A stretch of DNA of 37,461 nt from Acidithiobacillus sp. (GCA_027365525.1 DAHXMJ010000012.1:1-37461), one strand, 5' to 3'; numbered from the stretch's first letter, positions 19,120-26,731 are shown. Translations and numbers: made by a program. The notes: a model not told the origin generated them from the sequence alone.

Positions 19120-20628
19120 ATGAGGATCACGAACGAAAATCTGCGGAAACGCAGAGGCAGGGTCTGGAAGGCAGCTGGTGCCACCCTTGCCATCGGGGCG
19201 GCCCTGTACTCGGTCAGCGCCGAGGCTCTGCCGACCTTCGCCCGCCAGACCGGATGGTCGTGCGCAACCTGTCACACATCCTATCCACAGCTGACTCCCA
19301 TGGGCCGGATGTTCAAGCTCCTGGGCTATACCACCTACAACGTGCAGCGGCAGCAGAAAGTCGAGGCGAAGCTCGGCAAGAGCGTCGGCCTGCTGCTGAT
19401 GCGCCTGTCGCAGTTCTCGGTTTTTGTCCAGGGCGCCTATACCAATGTGAATGGCGCGCCGGTCAACTCCAGGAGCAATACGGTCAAGTTCCCCGAGCAG
19501 CTCAGCCTGTTCTACTCCGGAGAAATTACGCCGCATATCGGCACTTTCATGCACATCACCTACAACGGGACTTCGGGCGGGATGGCCTTTGATGACAGCT
19601 CGATTGTCTGGTCCCATCCCTGGAGCGTGGGCAGCAACAAGATGCTGATCACCGCGGTCGATGTGAACAATACCCCTTCGCAGACTGACATCTACAATAC
19701 ATCACCAGACTGGGTTGCGCCCTTCTACAATCCGGACGCTACCCCGGGTGGACCATCCACCTTTATCCAGCAGGCTGCTGGTGCAGGTCTTCCTCTTGTA
19801 GGCGTTGGGACTTATGAAGCCTATCTGTTTGGCCCGAACAAGGCCAACTGGATTTACTTCGAGGCGGATGCCTATGCCGCAGGTTATGGTACGGGCTCGA
19901 ATCCGAATGCGGGCTATATCCCAGGTCCTACGCCGCCAACAGATTCGCAGACCGATTCGCCGACCTACAACGGTACTGGTCCTTATGGTACTGGTCCGCT
20001 TGCAGGGGCAGGCAATTTCCCCTATGGTGCCGGCCGGCTCTCCGGTGTGGCTCCGTATGTCCGTCTGGCCTACCAGCACGACTGGGGCAACTGGAACTGG
20101 GAAGTGGGCACATTTGGCATGTGGAGCCGGGTCTACGATGCCCCCGGGGATATCAAAACCGGGCAAACGGACCGTTTTGCCGACTACGACCTGGACACCC
20201 AGCTGCAGTGGCTGGATATCGCCAACAACAACAACCTGACGGTCCATGCGTCCTGGATTCATGAAGACCAGACCTTTGCGCCAGGAACAGCGCTTTCCAG
20301 CGCATCCAGTGGCCACCTGAACTCGCTGAATGTCAATGCGGAATACTGGTACCACGACCACTATGGTGCAGAGGCTGGCTACCAGAATGTGTGGGGATCC
20401 GCAAATCCCGGTCTGTATGGCACAGGATCCATGATCAGTGCGAATGGTTCACCTGATACGACCGATGAATGGGTGGAAGCCTCCTACCTCCCCTGGTGGA
20501 ATACGCGGTTTGCAATCCGTTACACCATCTTCAACAAGTACCAGGGTCTGGGGGGTAACAGTCCAGTAGGAACCTATGATGCCTCAGCGTTCAACACGCT
20601 GCAGCTTCTGGCCTGGCTGGCATTTTAA
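19120..20628 (+). CDS. Fused monoheme cytochrome c-porin, Cyc2-like
   Basis: The 502-residue protein has a basic N-terminus and signal peptide (KAAGATLAIGAALYSVSAEA). A single heme site, GWSCATCHTSYPQLTPMGRM (Cys48, Cys51, His52), is followed by about 440 residues of alternating polar and aromatic sequence rich in Tyr, Trp, Asn and Gly, ending in LLAWLAF with a C-terminal Phe. Heme-then-barrel is the layout of Cyc2, the outer-membrane cytochrome of iron oxidisers (485 residues in A. ferrooxidans, from memory), which takes electrons from extracellular Fe2+. Similar proteins occur in non-iron oxidisers, so the substrate is unproven. It is first in the bc1 cluster, 17 bases before c4 cytochrome 1. 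The ATG at 19120 has GGGAGA behind it; the frame is open upstream, but the signal peptide supports this start. Confidence 0.75.
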   Translation: MRITNENLRKRRGRVWKAAGATLAIGAALYSVSAEALPTFARQTGWSCATCHTSYPQLTPMGRMFKLLGYTTYNVQRQQKVEAKLGKSVGLLLMRLSQFSVFVQGAYTNVNGAPVNSRSNTVKFPEQLSLFYSGEITPHIGTFMHITYNGTSGGMAFDDSSIVWSHPWSVGSNKMLITAVDVNNTPSQTDIYNTSPDWVAPFYNPDATPGGPSTFIQQAAGAGLPLVGVGTYEAYLFGPNKANWIYFEADAYAAGYGTGSNPNAGYIPGPTPPTDSQTDSPTYNGTGPYGTGPLAGAGNFPYGAGRLSGVAPYVRLAYQHDWGNWNWEVGTFGMWSRVYDAPGDIKTGQTDRFADYDLDTQLQWLDIANNNNLTVHASWIHEDQTFAPGTALSSASSGHLNSLNVNAEYWYHDHYGAEAGYQNVWGSANPGLYGTGSMISANGSPDTTDEWVEASYLPWWNTRFAIRYTIFNKYQGLGGNSPVGTYDASAFNTLQLLAWLAF

Positions 20629-20645
20629 GGGGAGGAACAGAAGCA

Positions 20646-21308
20646 ATGTTTACAGGCAATTCTTTGCGGAAAATCCTCTCCTTCAGGGGTGCCCTTGGGG
20701 GTGCCGGCGCTGCGACGCTGGCCATGCTGGCGGTTTCAGGCGTCCCGGCGTCGGCTGCGACAAAAGCACCGCTTCCGATGCCTTCCATCGTCGAGCATTC
20801 CTGTATGGTCTGTCATGGCGGTATGGGGCATAACACGATCTATCCCATTGTGCCCAGGCTTGCCGGACAGCAGGTCCAGTATCTGGAATGGCAGCTGAAG
20901 CAGTTCCACAAGCATACCCGTGCGGACCAGAATGGGCAGATCTACATGTGGCCGGTGGCCCAGTCGCTGACGCCTGCGGAGATCACCACGCTGGCGAAGT
21001 ATTATTCGTCCCAGACGCCCATGCACAATGAAACGGGCGCAAGGCCGGAAGCTGCTGCCGGAGAGAAGATCTTCATGAACGGAATCGGTGCCAATGTTCC
21101 GGCCTGTATGGCCTGTCACGGCCCGACCGCAGGTGGCATTGGTACGTTCCCCCGTCTGGCGGGGCAGCGCTACCACTATATCATCCAGCAGCTGGAGTAT
21201 TTCCACGCCGGCAAGCGGGTGAATCCCATCATGCAGCCTATTGCAGCAGCGCTGACGGTTCCGGAGATGCACGACCTCGCAGCGTACCTGTCCAGCCTGA
21301 AAAAATGA
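20646..21308 (+). CDS. Diheme cytochrome c4 (first copy)
   Basis: The 220-residue protein has a signal peptide (GAATLAMLAVSGVPASA) and two homologous cytochrome domains. The heme sites are HSCMVCH (Cys53, Cys56, His57) and PACMACH (Cys154, Cys157, His158), each followed by PRLAGQ and a likely axial Met (Met101 in IYMWPVAQSL and Met196 in PIMQPIAAAL). Cytochromes c4 are periplasmic electron carriers; in Acidithiobacillus they link outer-membrane or periplasmic donors with oxidases and bc1 complexes. AGGGGAGG lies upstream of the ATG at 20646. It is separated from its paralogue by a 103-base spacer full of stem-loops. Confidence 0.93.
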   Translation: MFTGNSLRKILSFRGALGGAGAATLAMLAVSGVPASAATKAPLPMPSIVEHSCMVCHGGMGHNTIYPIVPRLAGQQVQYLEWQLKQFHKHTRADQNGQIYMWPVAQSLTPAEITTLAKYYSSQTPMHNETGARPEAAAGEKIFMNGIGANVPACMACHGPTAGGIGTFPRLAGQRYHYIIQQLEYFHAGKRVNPIMQPIAAALTVPEMHDLAAYLSSLKK

Positions 21309-21318
21309 TGGGCAAAAG

Positions 21319-21392
21319 GACCGGTTCCGGTCCCATACGGGAAAAACTGTTCTGATCCGGTTCTAAAACCGGCATGGCCTTCGGGCCATGCC
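21319..21392 (+). promoter_or_regulatory. Three consecutive stem-loops between the two c4 genes
   Basis: Three perfect hairpins follow each other: GGACCG-GTTC-CGGTCC (21319-21334), CCGGTT-CTAA-AACCGG (21357-21372) and GGCATGGCC-TTCG-GGCCATGCC (21371-21392). The last has a 9-bp stem with the very stable UUCG loop and shares two bases with the middle one, so those two cannot both form fully. No T run follows, so this is not a classical terminator; partial termination, mRNA protection or processing are likelier. Confidence 0.7.
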
Positions 21393-21411
21393 ACCAACCC
21401 AAGGTGACTCT

Positions 21412-22176
21412 ATGACAGGAAAAAGGTTGTCGTTGTTCGCGGTACCCTGGCTGGTGACGCTTTCACTATTTTCGGTCGCCCATGCAGGAGTAGCAGCCAA
21501 GGCTGTATCGGGAAAAGCGGTTTCTGCTGCTGTTTCGGCAGCGACAGCGTCTTCAGCTTCGGCTGCTAGCGCAGTATCTGCCAGTACAACGTCTGCTGCT
21601 TCGGCCTCTGCTGCCGCCGGTGCCGCAACCGTGGCTGGGGTTCCGGCGGTTGTGCAGTCGACCTGCATGGCCTGCCATGGCATGCAGGGAATTGCCGCTG
21701 ACGGGGGAATGTTTCCCAATCTGGCGGGTCAGGTACCCCAGTACCTGTTGCGGCAGCTGCACCATTTCCAGACCCATGTCCGTGCGGATCCGGATGCTCC
21801 GATCATGTGGGGTATGGCAGCGCCGCTGACGCCTGCCCAGATCAGCCGGGTCGTGGAATATTTTTCCAGCCAGAAACCGGCTACTGGCCATGTGTATGAT
21901 CCGAAGCTGGTGGCGGAGGGCAGGAAGCTCTACTACGGTGGTCTTCCAGCGAAGCAGATGCCTGCGTGCATGGCCTGCCATGGAACGGGCCTTGCTGGAC
22001 TGCCGCCCTTCTTCCCAAGACTCGCCGGGCAGAAGCGGACCTATGTCATCAACCAGCTGACGTATTTCAAGAGTGGACAAAGGGTAGCTACCCATAAAGG
22101 CATCATGAACTATATCGCTTCAAGACTCACACCGCAGCAGATTACCGAGCTGGCTGCGTTTATTAGATCCCGGTGA
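21412..22176 (+). CDS. Diheme cytochrome c4 (second copy) with Ala/Ser-rich linker
   Basis: This 254-residue paralogue of the preceding gene has a signal peptide (FAVPWLVTLSLFSVAHA). About 50 residues of Ala, Ser, Val and Thr follow (roughly 27-76), then two heme domains with TCMACH (Cys85, Cys88, His89) and PACMACH (Cys186, Cys189, His190); Met residues in IMWGMAAPLT and IMNYIASRLT are the likely axial ligands. The flexible low-complexity tether is absent from copy 1 and could hold the heme module away from a membrane or partner. The ATG at 21412 has AAGGTGA behind it. The SDR gene starts six bases after its stop. Confidence 0.93.
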   Translation: MTGKRLSLFAVPWLVTLSLFSVAHAGVAAKAVSGKAVSAAVSAATASSASAASAVSASTTSAASASAAAGAATVAGVPAVVQSTCMACHGMQGIAADGGMFPNLAGQVPQYLLRQLHHFQTHVRADPDAPIMWGMAAPLTPAQISRVVEYFSSQKPATGHVYDPKLVAEGRKLYYGGLPAKQMPACMACHGTGLAGLPPFFPRLAGQKRTYVINQLTYFKSGQRVATHKGIMNYIASRLTPQQITELAAFIRSR

Positions 22177-22182
22177 TTTTCT

Positions 22183-22992
22183 ATGAAAATGGATGAAAAG
22201 GCAAGTCCTGATAAACCCGGAATGCTGGGTGGAAAAACCATTCTGGTCACCGGTGCCGGTGAGGGAATCGGCAAGGCCGTCTCCCTGGAGTATGCACGGC
22301 AGGGCGCAACAGTCATCCTGCTGGGCAAGACCAAGCGCAATCTGGAAGGGGTATACGATGAAATAAAGGATTCCGGCTATCCGGAACCGGCCATACTGGT
22401 CGTGGACCTGTCCGAGCCCAAGAGTGATGCCTTTAAAACGATCGGGGCTGCCATCGCCAGTGAATTCAAAAGTCTGGATGGTATTGTCCACAATGCCGCA
22501 GAGCTCGGAATGCTGACTCCGCTGGAAATGTACGACGGAGATCTCTGGGACCAGGTTTTCCAGGTCAATGTAAAGGCCCCTCTGCAGATTCACCAGCAGT
22601 GTCTGGGACTTCTGCGGGAAAGTGCCTATGCCTCGGTTGTCTTTACAACGGACGAATCGGGCAGAAAGCCAAAGGGGTACTGGGGAGCCTACGGCATTAG
22701 CAAAGCCGCAGTTCTCCATATGGGAAAAATGATGGCCATCGAGTATGCCAATACGTCCATCCGGGTCAATGTTGTGGATCCAGGCCCCTGCAGGACCGGA
22801 CTCCGGCTCATGACGCATCCGGGAATGCCAATGAAAAGCTATGTTCCCCCTGAAGCCATCACCGGGATTTATACCCGTCTGATGACCGACGAGGTCCAGG
22901 CGCACAATGGGGAGGTCTTTTTTGCCCAGGAGTGGATCAATCCGGAGCTGGATGACCGGACAGAACGTGATCTGGCAGCACTGGCACATTAA
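22183..22992 (+). CDS. sdrA: Short-chain dehydrogenase/reductase-like protein (SdrA-type)
   Basis: The 269-residue cytoplasmic protein has a Rossmann fold with the nucleotide motif TGAGEGIGK (about residues 23-31), the structural HNAA motif (about 103-106) and Tyr170-x3-Lys174 (YGISK). It resembles the YciK-like SDR branch. By memory, a gene of this type sits between cytochrome c4 and the Rieske gene in Acidithiobacillus pet operons, with unknown role. The catalytic Ser expected about 13 residues before Tyr170 is not there: the stretch reads FTTDESG, with Asp157 at that spot and Ser159 at -11. It starts six bases after the c4 stop, with little ribosome site of its own, so coupling is likely; ATG at 22189 is an alternative. 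Confidence 0.8.
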   Translation: MKMDEKASPDKPGMLGGKTILVTGAGEGIGKAVSLEYARQGATVILLGKTKRNLEGVYDEIKDSGYPEPAILVVDLSEPKSDAFKTIGAAIASEFKSLDGIVHNAAELGMLTPLEMYDGDLWDQVFQVNVKAPLQIHQQCLGLLRESAYASVVFTTDESGRKPKGYWGAYGISKAAVLHMGKMMAIEYANTSIRVNVVDPGPCRTGLRLMTHPGMPMKSYVPPEAITGIYTRLMTDEVQAHNGEVFFAQEWINPELDDRTERDLAALAH

Positions 22993-23021
22993 TCAGAGAC
23001 ATCTTTGACAGGACGTTACCC

Positions 23022-23663
23022 ATGACAGAAGAGATAAAGAACACCCAAAAAAGCATAGAACCGCAGACTTCACCTGCGGTGATCACAAGACGCCGCTTCC
23101 TTACTGCAATGACAGCTGTGACCGGAACCGCAGTTGCGGGCGCCGTGGTCGTGCCGATGGTCCAGTCCCTGGAACCTACCGCGGCAGCATCGGCCCTCGC
23201 TACAACCACGATTGACCTGACGCCCATCGAGCCTGGCATGCAGGTCACGGCTATGTGGCAGGAAAAACCGGTCATTGTTATCAACAGGACACCAGAGATG
23301 CTCGCCACGCTGGACGAGACCATGCAAAAGGGACTCCTCAAGGATCCCAACTGCAATGTCCCCCAGCAGCCGCCCTACTGCAAGAACAAGTACCGTTCGC
23401 GTATCCCCGAGTGGTACGTAGGCATACGCATCTGCAACCACCTCTGCTGTATTCCCCATTACCGTCCAAAAAAGGGCAGTGTCGCCCCTTGGTGGCTGGG
23501 CGGCTTCCACTGCCCGTGTCATGGGTCCATGTACGACCTTTCCTGCCGGGTAATCAAGGGTTCACCCGCACCCCACAACATGGCAGTACCAGAATATGAA
23601 ATTGATATTGCCAAAAAGAAGGTGGTGGTGACCCATATGTACCCGCTGGCACATCTCTGCTGA
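23022..23663 (+). CDS. petA: Rieske iron-sulfur subunit of the bc1 complex
   Basis: PetA carries electrons from quinol to cytochrome c1. The 213-residue protein begins with a Tat-type region (ITRRRFL, about residues 21-27) and one membrane anchor (about 30-50). The cluster sites are CNHLCC (Cys138, His140, Cys143) and CPCHGS (Cys164, Cys166, His167). In homologues Cys138, His140, Cys164 and His167 bind the cluster and Cys143-Cys166 form a disulfide. The usual first box is CTHLGC; here the Gly is Cys142, an extra cysteine next to the cluster. Further cysteines are at 111, 120, 175 and 213. About 40 residues precede the first box without the usual pattern. It is followed 31 bases later by petB. 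Confidence 0.93.
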   Translation: MTEEIKNTQKSIEPQTSPAVITRRRFLTAMTAVTGTAVAGAVVVPMVQSLEPTAAASALATTTIDLTPIEPGMQVTAMWQEKPVIVINRTPEMLATLDETMQKGLLKDPNCNVPQQPPYCKNKYRSRIPEWYVGIRICNHLCCIPHYRPKKGSVAPWWLGGFHCPCHGSMYDLSCRVIKGSPAPHNMAVPEYEIDIAKKKVVVTHMYPLAHLC

Positions 23664-23694
23664 TCTGTGTGCAAAGGAATAAGGAGGAGGAAAA

Positions 23695-24909
23695 ATGGGT
23701 CTGAAAGAGTGGGTTGACAAGCGGTCTCCGCTTCCCGACATGTGGCGTGAGCATATGGCGGAGTACTATGCTCCCAAAAACTTTAACATTTTCTATTATG
23801 CAGGTTCCCTGCTGCTGCTGATGGTAGCGCTCCAGTTCCTGTCGGGGTTTCTGGTGCTGGCGCACTATGTGCCCTCGGCCGAGGATGCCTACAATTCCGT
23901 GTTTGGCATCATGTACGACGTGAAATATGGCTGGCTGATGCAGTACATGCACGTCGACGGTTCTTCCCTGATTTTCGTTCTGCTGTACGTGCACATGGCC
24001 AGAGGCATGATCTATGGCTCCTATAAGGCGCCGCGGGAACTGGTCTGGATCATCGGCTATATCCTCTATCTGATATTTATGGCCGAGGCGTTCTTCGGCT
24101 ATGTGCTGCCCTACTCGAACCTCTCCTACTGGGCGGGTACGGTGATTACCTCCCTGCTCAAATCCATACCTTTCATCGGGAACTGGGTCACGATCATTGC
24201 CCGTGGTGGTCCGGGCATCAGTGGGGACACTATCGGCCGGTTCATGGCACTGCACGTCACCCTCGTGTTTATCCTGATTATTGGGCTGATCGCCGTGCAC
24301 ATCCTCTACCTGCACAAAGTCGGGTCGAACAATCCTGATGGCATTGATATCAAGGAGAACAAGGACAGTAACGGCCATCCGCTGGACGGAATTCCCTTCC
24401 ATCCGTACTACACCGTCAAGGATCTTTCCGGGTTCGGGGTCTGGCTGTTCATTTTTGCGGCGGTCATTTTTTATGCCCCGACGTTCCACCACATTTTCCT
24501 GGAACGCACCATGTCGACTCCGGCCAACGCGCTGAAGAGCCTTCCCGATGTGACGCCGCCCTGGTACCTGTCGCCGTTCTACGCGATGCTGCGTTCCATT
24601 CCCAACAAGAACGGCGGCATTCTGCTAATGCTGTTTGCGGTTCTGGTGCCTTTTCTCATGCCCTGGCTGGATCGCAATCCCGTCCGGTCCACCCGGTTCC
24701 GCCCGGTGACCCGGATCATGCTCATCATCTTCTTTCTCAACTTTTTCCTTCTGGCCTGGGTGGGAGAACAGCCGCCGCTGCCGAAATATTTTTTCCCGGA
24801 GCGGCTGGGTTCCGTGATCTATGTCGGCTTTTTCCTGCTGCTCCCCATAGTGACAATGTTCGAGCCCACGCGGAAACCGCCGGCCCGGGTCCGTTACCGT
24901 GCGCACTGA
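23695..24909 (+). CDS. petB: Cytochrome b of the bc1 complex
   Basis: PetB holds the two b hemes and both quinone sites in the inner membrane. The 404-residue protein has the eight-helix layout of a full-length cytochrome b. His86 and His100 are in the second helix (13 residues between) and His187 and His202 in the fourth (14 between, as in cytochrome b6; mitochondrial and most proteobacterial b have 13). The quinol-oxidation motif is TPPWYLSPF (residues 287-295): PPWY where most have PEWY, so the Glu is missing. AAGGAGGAGG sits just before the ATG at 23695. petC follows after 30 bases. The extended loop SNNPDGIDIKENKDSNG is normal for the family. Confidence 0.96.
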   Translation: MGLKEWVDKRSPLPDMWREHMAEYYAPKNFNIFYYAGSLLLLMVALQFLSGFLVLAHYVPSAEDAYNSVFGIMYDVKYGWLMQYMHVDGSSLIFVLLYVHMARGMIYGSYKAPRELVWIIGYILYLIFMAEAFFGYVLPYSNLSYWAGTVITSLLKSIPFIGNWVTIIARGGPGISGDTIGRFMALHVTLVFILIIGLIAVHILYLHKVGSNNPDGIDIKENKDSNGHPLDGIPFHPYYTVKDLSGFGVWLFIFAAVIFYAPTFHHIFLERTMSTPANALKSLPDVTPPWYLSPFYAMLRSIPNKNGGILLMLFAVLVPFLMPWLDRNPVRSTRFRPVTRIMLIIFFLNFFLLAWVGEQPPLPKYFFPERLGSVIYVGFFLLLPIVTMFEPTRKPPARVRYRAH

Positions 24910-24939
24910 TACTGGCACGCAGAGAAGAAAGGACGACTT

Positions 24940-25641
24940 ATGAAAAAGCTTCTTGTCATTGGTACCCTGGTGGCTGGGCTGGGTATGGGGGGTATGGTGG
25001 CGGCGGAGGCGGAAACGGCTCCAGTGCTCATGAAACCGAAGTATACCTACGACGCCAAAACCATTATTGCGGGGGCCAAGCTGTTTGCCATGCACTGCAT
25101 GGTGTGCCACTCGGTCCAGTTCATGCGCTATGAGTTCCTGACCAAGGATCTCGGCATGTCGAAGGCGGATGTCCACAAATACATCATGCTGCCGACCGGT
25201 GCGGGATATAAGGCAAACATGGTTTCTGCCATGCCGGTCAACATGGCCAGCAAGTGGTTTGGACGGCCGCCGCCAGATCTCAGCCAGATGGAGCGCTACA
25301 AGAGCCAGGACTGGATCTATACCTACCTGCTCTCCTTCTACCAGGATTCGAAAAGGCCCTCGGGATGGAATAACCATGTATTTCCCAACGTGGCCATGCC
25401 GGATGTCCTTGCCCCGATGGGCGGAACCTGGAGTGAGAAAGGCAAGCTTCTGAAGGCGGGTAACGAGTCGCAGCAGAAGTTCCGGAAGCAGGTGACTGAT
25501 ATTGTTGCCTTCCTGCGGTTTGTCTCGGATCCCTCAGTAATTCAGCGGCACGAGGATGGGCCCTGGGTTCTTGGGCTGTTTGCCCTGTTTACGGTCTTCG
25601 CCTATCTGCTCAAGAAGGCGTACTGGAAAGATGTAAAATAG
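24940..25641 (+). CDS. petC: Cytochrome c1 of the bc1 complex
   Basis: PetC accepts electrons from the Rieske protein and passes them to periplasmic carriers, here presumably c4 cytochromes or HiPIP. The 233-residue protein has a signal peptide (LLVIGTLVAGLGMGGMVAAEA), the heme site HCMVCHSVQFMRY (Cys53, Cys56, His57), a likely axial Met in FPNVAMPDVL, and a C-terminal anchor (PWVLGLFALFTVFAYLLKKA). It is slightly shorter than typical c1 but complete. In autotrophic iron oxidisers a second bc1 complex can run in reverse to reduce quinone; which direction applies here cannot be read from sequence. A stem-loop follows the gene. Confidence 0.95.
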   Translation: MKKLLVIGTLVAGLGMGGMVAAEAETAPVLMKPKYTYDAKTIIAGAKLFAMHCMVCHSVQFMRYEFLTKDLGMSKADVHKYIMLPTGAGYKANMVSAMPVNMASKWFGRPPPDLSQMERYKSQDWIYTYLLSFYQDSKRPSGWNNHVFPNVAMPDVLAPMGGTWSEKGKLLKAGNESQQKFRKQVTDIVAFLRFVSDPSVIQRHEDGPWVLGLFALFTVFAYLLKKAYWKDVK

Positions 25642-25665
25642 TTGCTGTTGTTGTAGTGCAGTTTG

Positions 25666-25704
25666 CCGTCTCTCCATGCGGATTTTCTCCGGAAGGGGAG
25701 GCGG
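25666..25704 (+). promoter_or_regulatory. Stem-loop between petC and hip 1
   Basis: CCGTCTCTCC (25666-25675) pairs with GGGGAGGCGG (25695-25704) over ten base pairs, two of them G-U, around a 19-base loop. TTTCTC follows, a weak T run. A partial terminator or a 3'-end protector of the pet message is plausible. Confidence 0.5.
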
Positions 25705-25735
25705 TTTCTCATGTAAGAGGTAAAGGAGAAATCTA

Positions 25736-26053
25736 ATGGATAGTAAAAAAGATGGAATTGGGAGCCAGAAATCGCAGGTCATGACCCGTCGTGATCTGCT
25801 CCGTGGAATGGCCATGACAGCCGGTGCCCTGGCGGTCGGCGCTGCGGCCGGGATCAGTCCTATTGGCTTTGCCGAAGCGGGAAAGTGTCCTGGAATGACG
25901 CCCAAGGCAACCCTGCATTATCAGGACCATCCCAACGGTGCAGAGCATTGCGCGGTATGTACCAACTTTATTTCTCCAGGCTGCTGCAAGGTGGTGGCCG
26001 GTCCGGTAGTGCCGGCTGGCTACTGTCTGGCGTTTTCTCCAAAAGTTGCCTGA
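25736..26053 (+). CDS. hip: High-potential iron-sulfur protein (HiPIP), first copy
   Basis: HiPIP is a small periplasmic 4Fe-4S electron carrier. The 105-residue precursor has a Tat signal (MTRRDLLRGMAMTAGALAVG, about residues 16-35). The mature part has cysteines 72, 75, 83, 84 and 97 in HCAVCTNFISPGCCKVV and GYC, matching C-x2-C-x8-C-x12-C if Cys84 is used, plus Cys51 near the mature N-terminus. Cys51 and Cys83 could form an extra disulfide that helps acid stability; that is inference. AAAGGAG precedes the ATG at 25736. It lies behind petC, consistent with taking electrons from cytochrome c1 or c4. Confidence 0.93.
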   Translation: MDSKKDGIGSQKSQVMTRRDLLRGMAMTAGALAVGAAAGISPIGFAEAGKCPGMTPKATLHYQDHPNGAEHCAVCTNFISPGCCKVVAGPVVPAGYCLAFSPKVA

Positions 26054-26073
26054 GGATATGATCTGAAGTGCTG

Positions 26074-26101
26074 CCCCGCCTGGTTTTTGGACCAGGTGGG
26101 G
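26074..26101 (+). promoter_or_regulatory. Stem-loop after hip 1
   Basis: CCCCGCCTGGT (26074-26084) pairs with ACCAGGTGGGG (26091-26101) over 11 base pairs with one G-U and a six-base loop. AAATTTC follows instead of a T run, so it is more like an RNA-protecting or attenuating hairpin than a simple terminator. The next gene starts 170 bases on, and I see no gene in between. Confidence 0.6.
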
Positions 26102-26270
26102 AAATTTCTGGAAAGCGGTCCTGGTGGCCTGCCACGACCGGATGGAAGAACAGGCTGCAGGGTGCCTGTCTGGAGGTTCGGCTCCCATGGGTTCGGGAGC
26201 ATGGCCGTGCTGGCAGCCTGGAGCCTGGCGTTTCAGCCGGGCCACGCTGACTATAAATAAGGAGTATGCC

Positions 26271-26717
26271 ATGAAGAGAAAAATGACTGCCATTGCAGGT
26301 GCTACAGTGGCCGGAATGCTTGCGCTCACCGGCGGGACGGGAGCAGCCATGGGTGCCGATGCAGGAAAAATCATGCAGAAGACGATCCACAGTGGGTCCC
26401 TGCTTTTTGCCTCATCTTCCCTCGGGAGTAATGGCCGGTCCTGCATGACCTGCCACCGGGGTGGAGGTATGGTCCAGGGTCGCCTGCCCAATGGCAAGAT
26501 TATCCCGAGCCTCAAGGGAGTCGCCGCAAAGTTCCCGCAGTACAATGCCAGGGCCGGAAAGGTCATTACTCTGGACATGAGGATCAACTCCTGTATCCAG
26601 AATGCCCTTGGTGGAATGCCTCTGAGCTTCAATGGGAAAAGGATGGTATCCATGGTGTCCTATCTGACTTCCCTGTCCGAAGGAGACCGTATCCATCTGG
26701 CTGGCGCGAAGTCCTGA
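26271..26717 (+). CDS. Small monoheme c-type cytochrome
   Basis: The 148-residue precursor has a signal peptide (MTAIAGATVAGMLALTGGTGAAMGA) and one heme site, GRSCMTCHRGGG (Cys58, Cys61, His62). The following pattern FPQYNARAGKVITLDMRINSC...GMPLSFNGKRM...VSYLTSLS resembles cytochromes of the SoxA/SoxX and thiosulfate dehydrogenase (TsdA) group; there a Cys or Met provides the distal ligand, here possibly Cys108 or a Met after it. AAGGAG precedes the ATG at 26271. It sits between two HiPIP genes, so it may pass electrons from a sulfur compound or from bc1 to HiPIP. The family assignment is tentative; the heme and export are firm. Confidence 0.8.
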   Translation: MKRKMTAIAGATVAGMLALTGGTGAAMGADAGKIMQKTIHSGSLLFASSSLGSNGRSCMTCHRGGGMVQGRLPNGKIIPSLKGVAAKFPQYNARAGKVITLDMRINSCIQNALGGMPLSFNGKRMVSMVSYLTSLSEGDRIHLAGAKS

Positions 26718-26731
26718 GGCCACTGTCCGGA

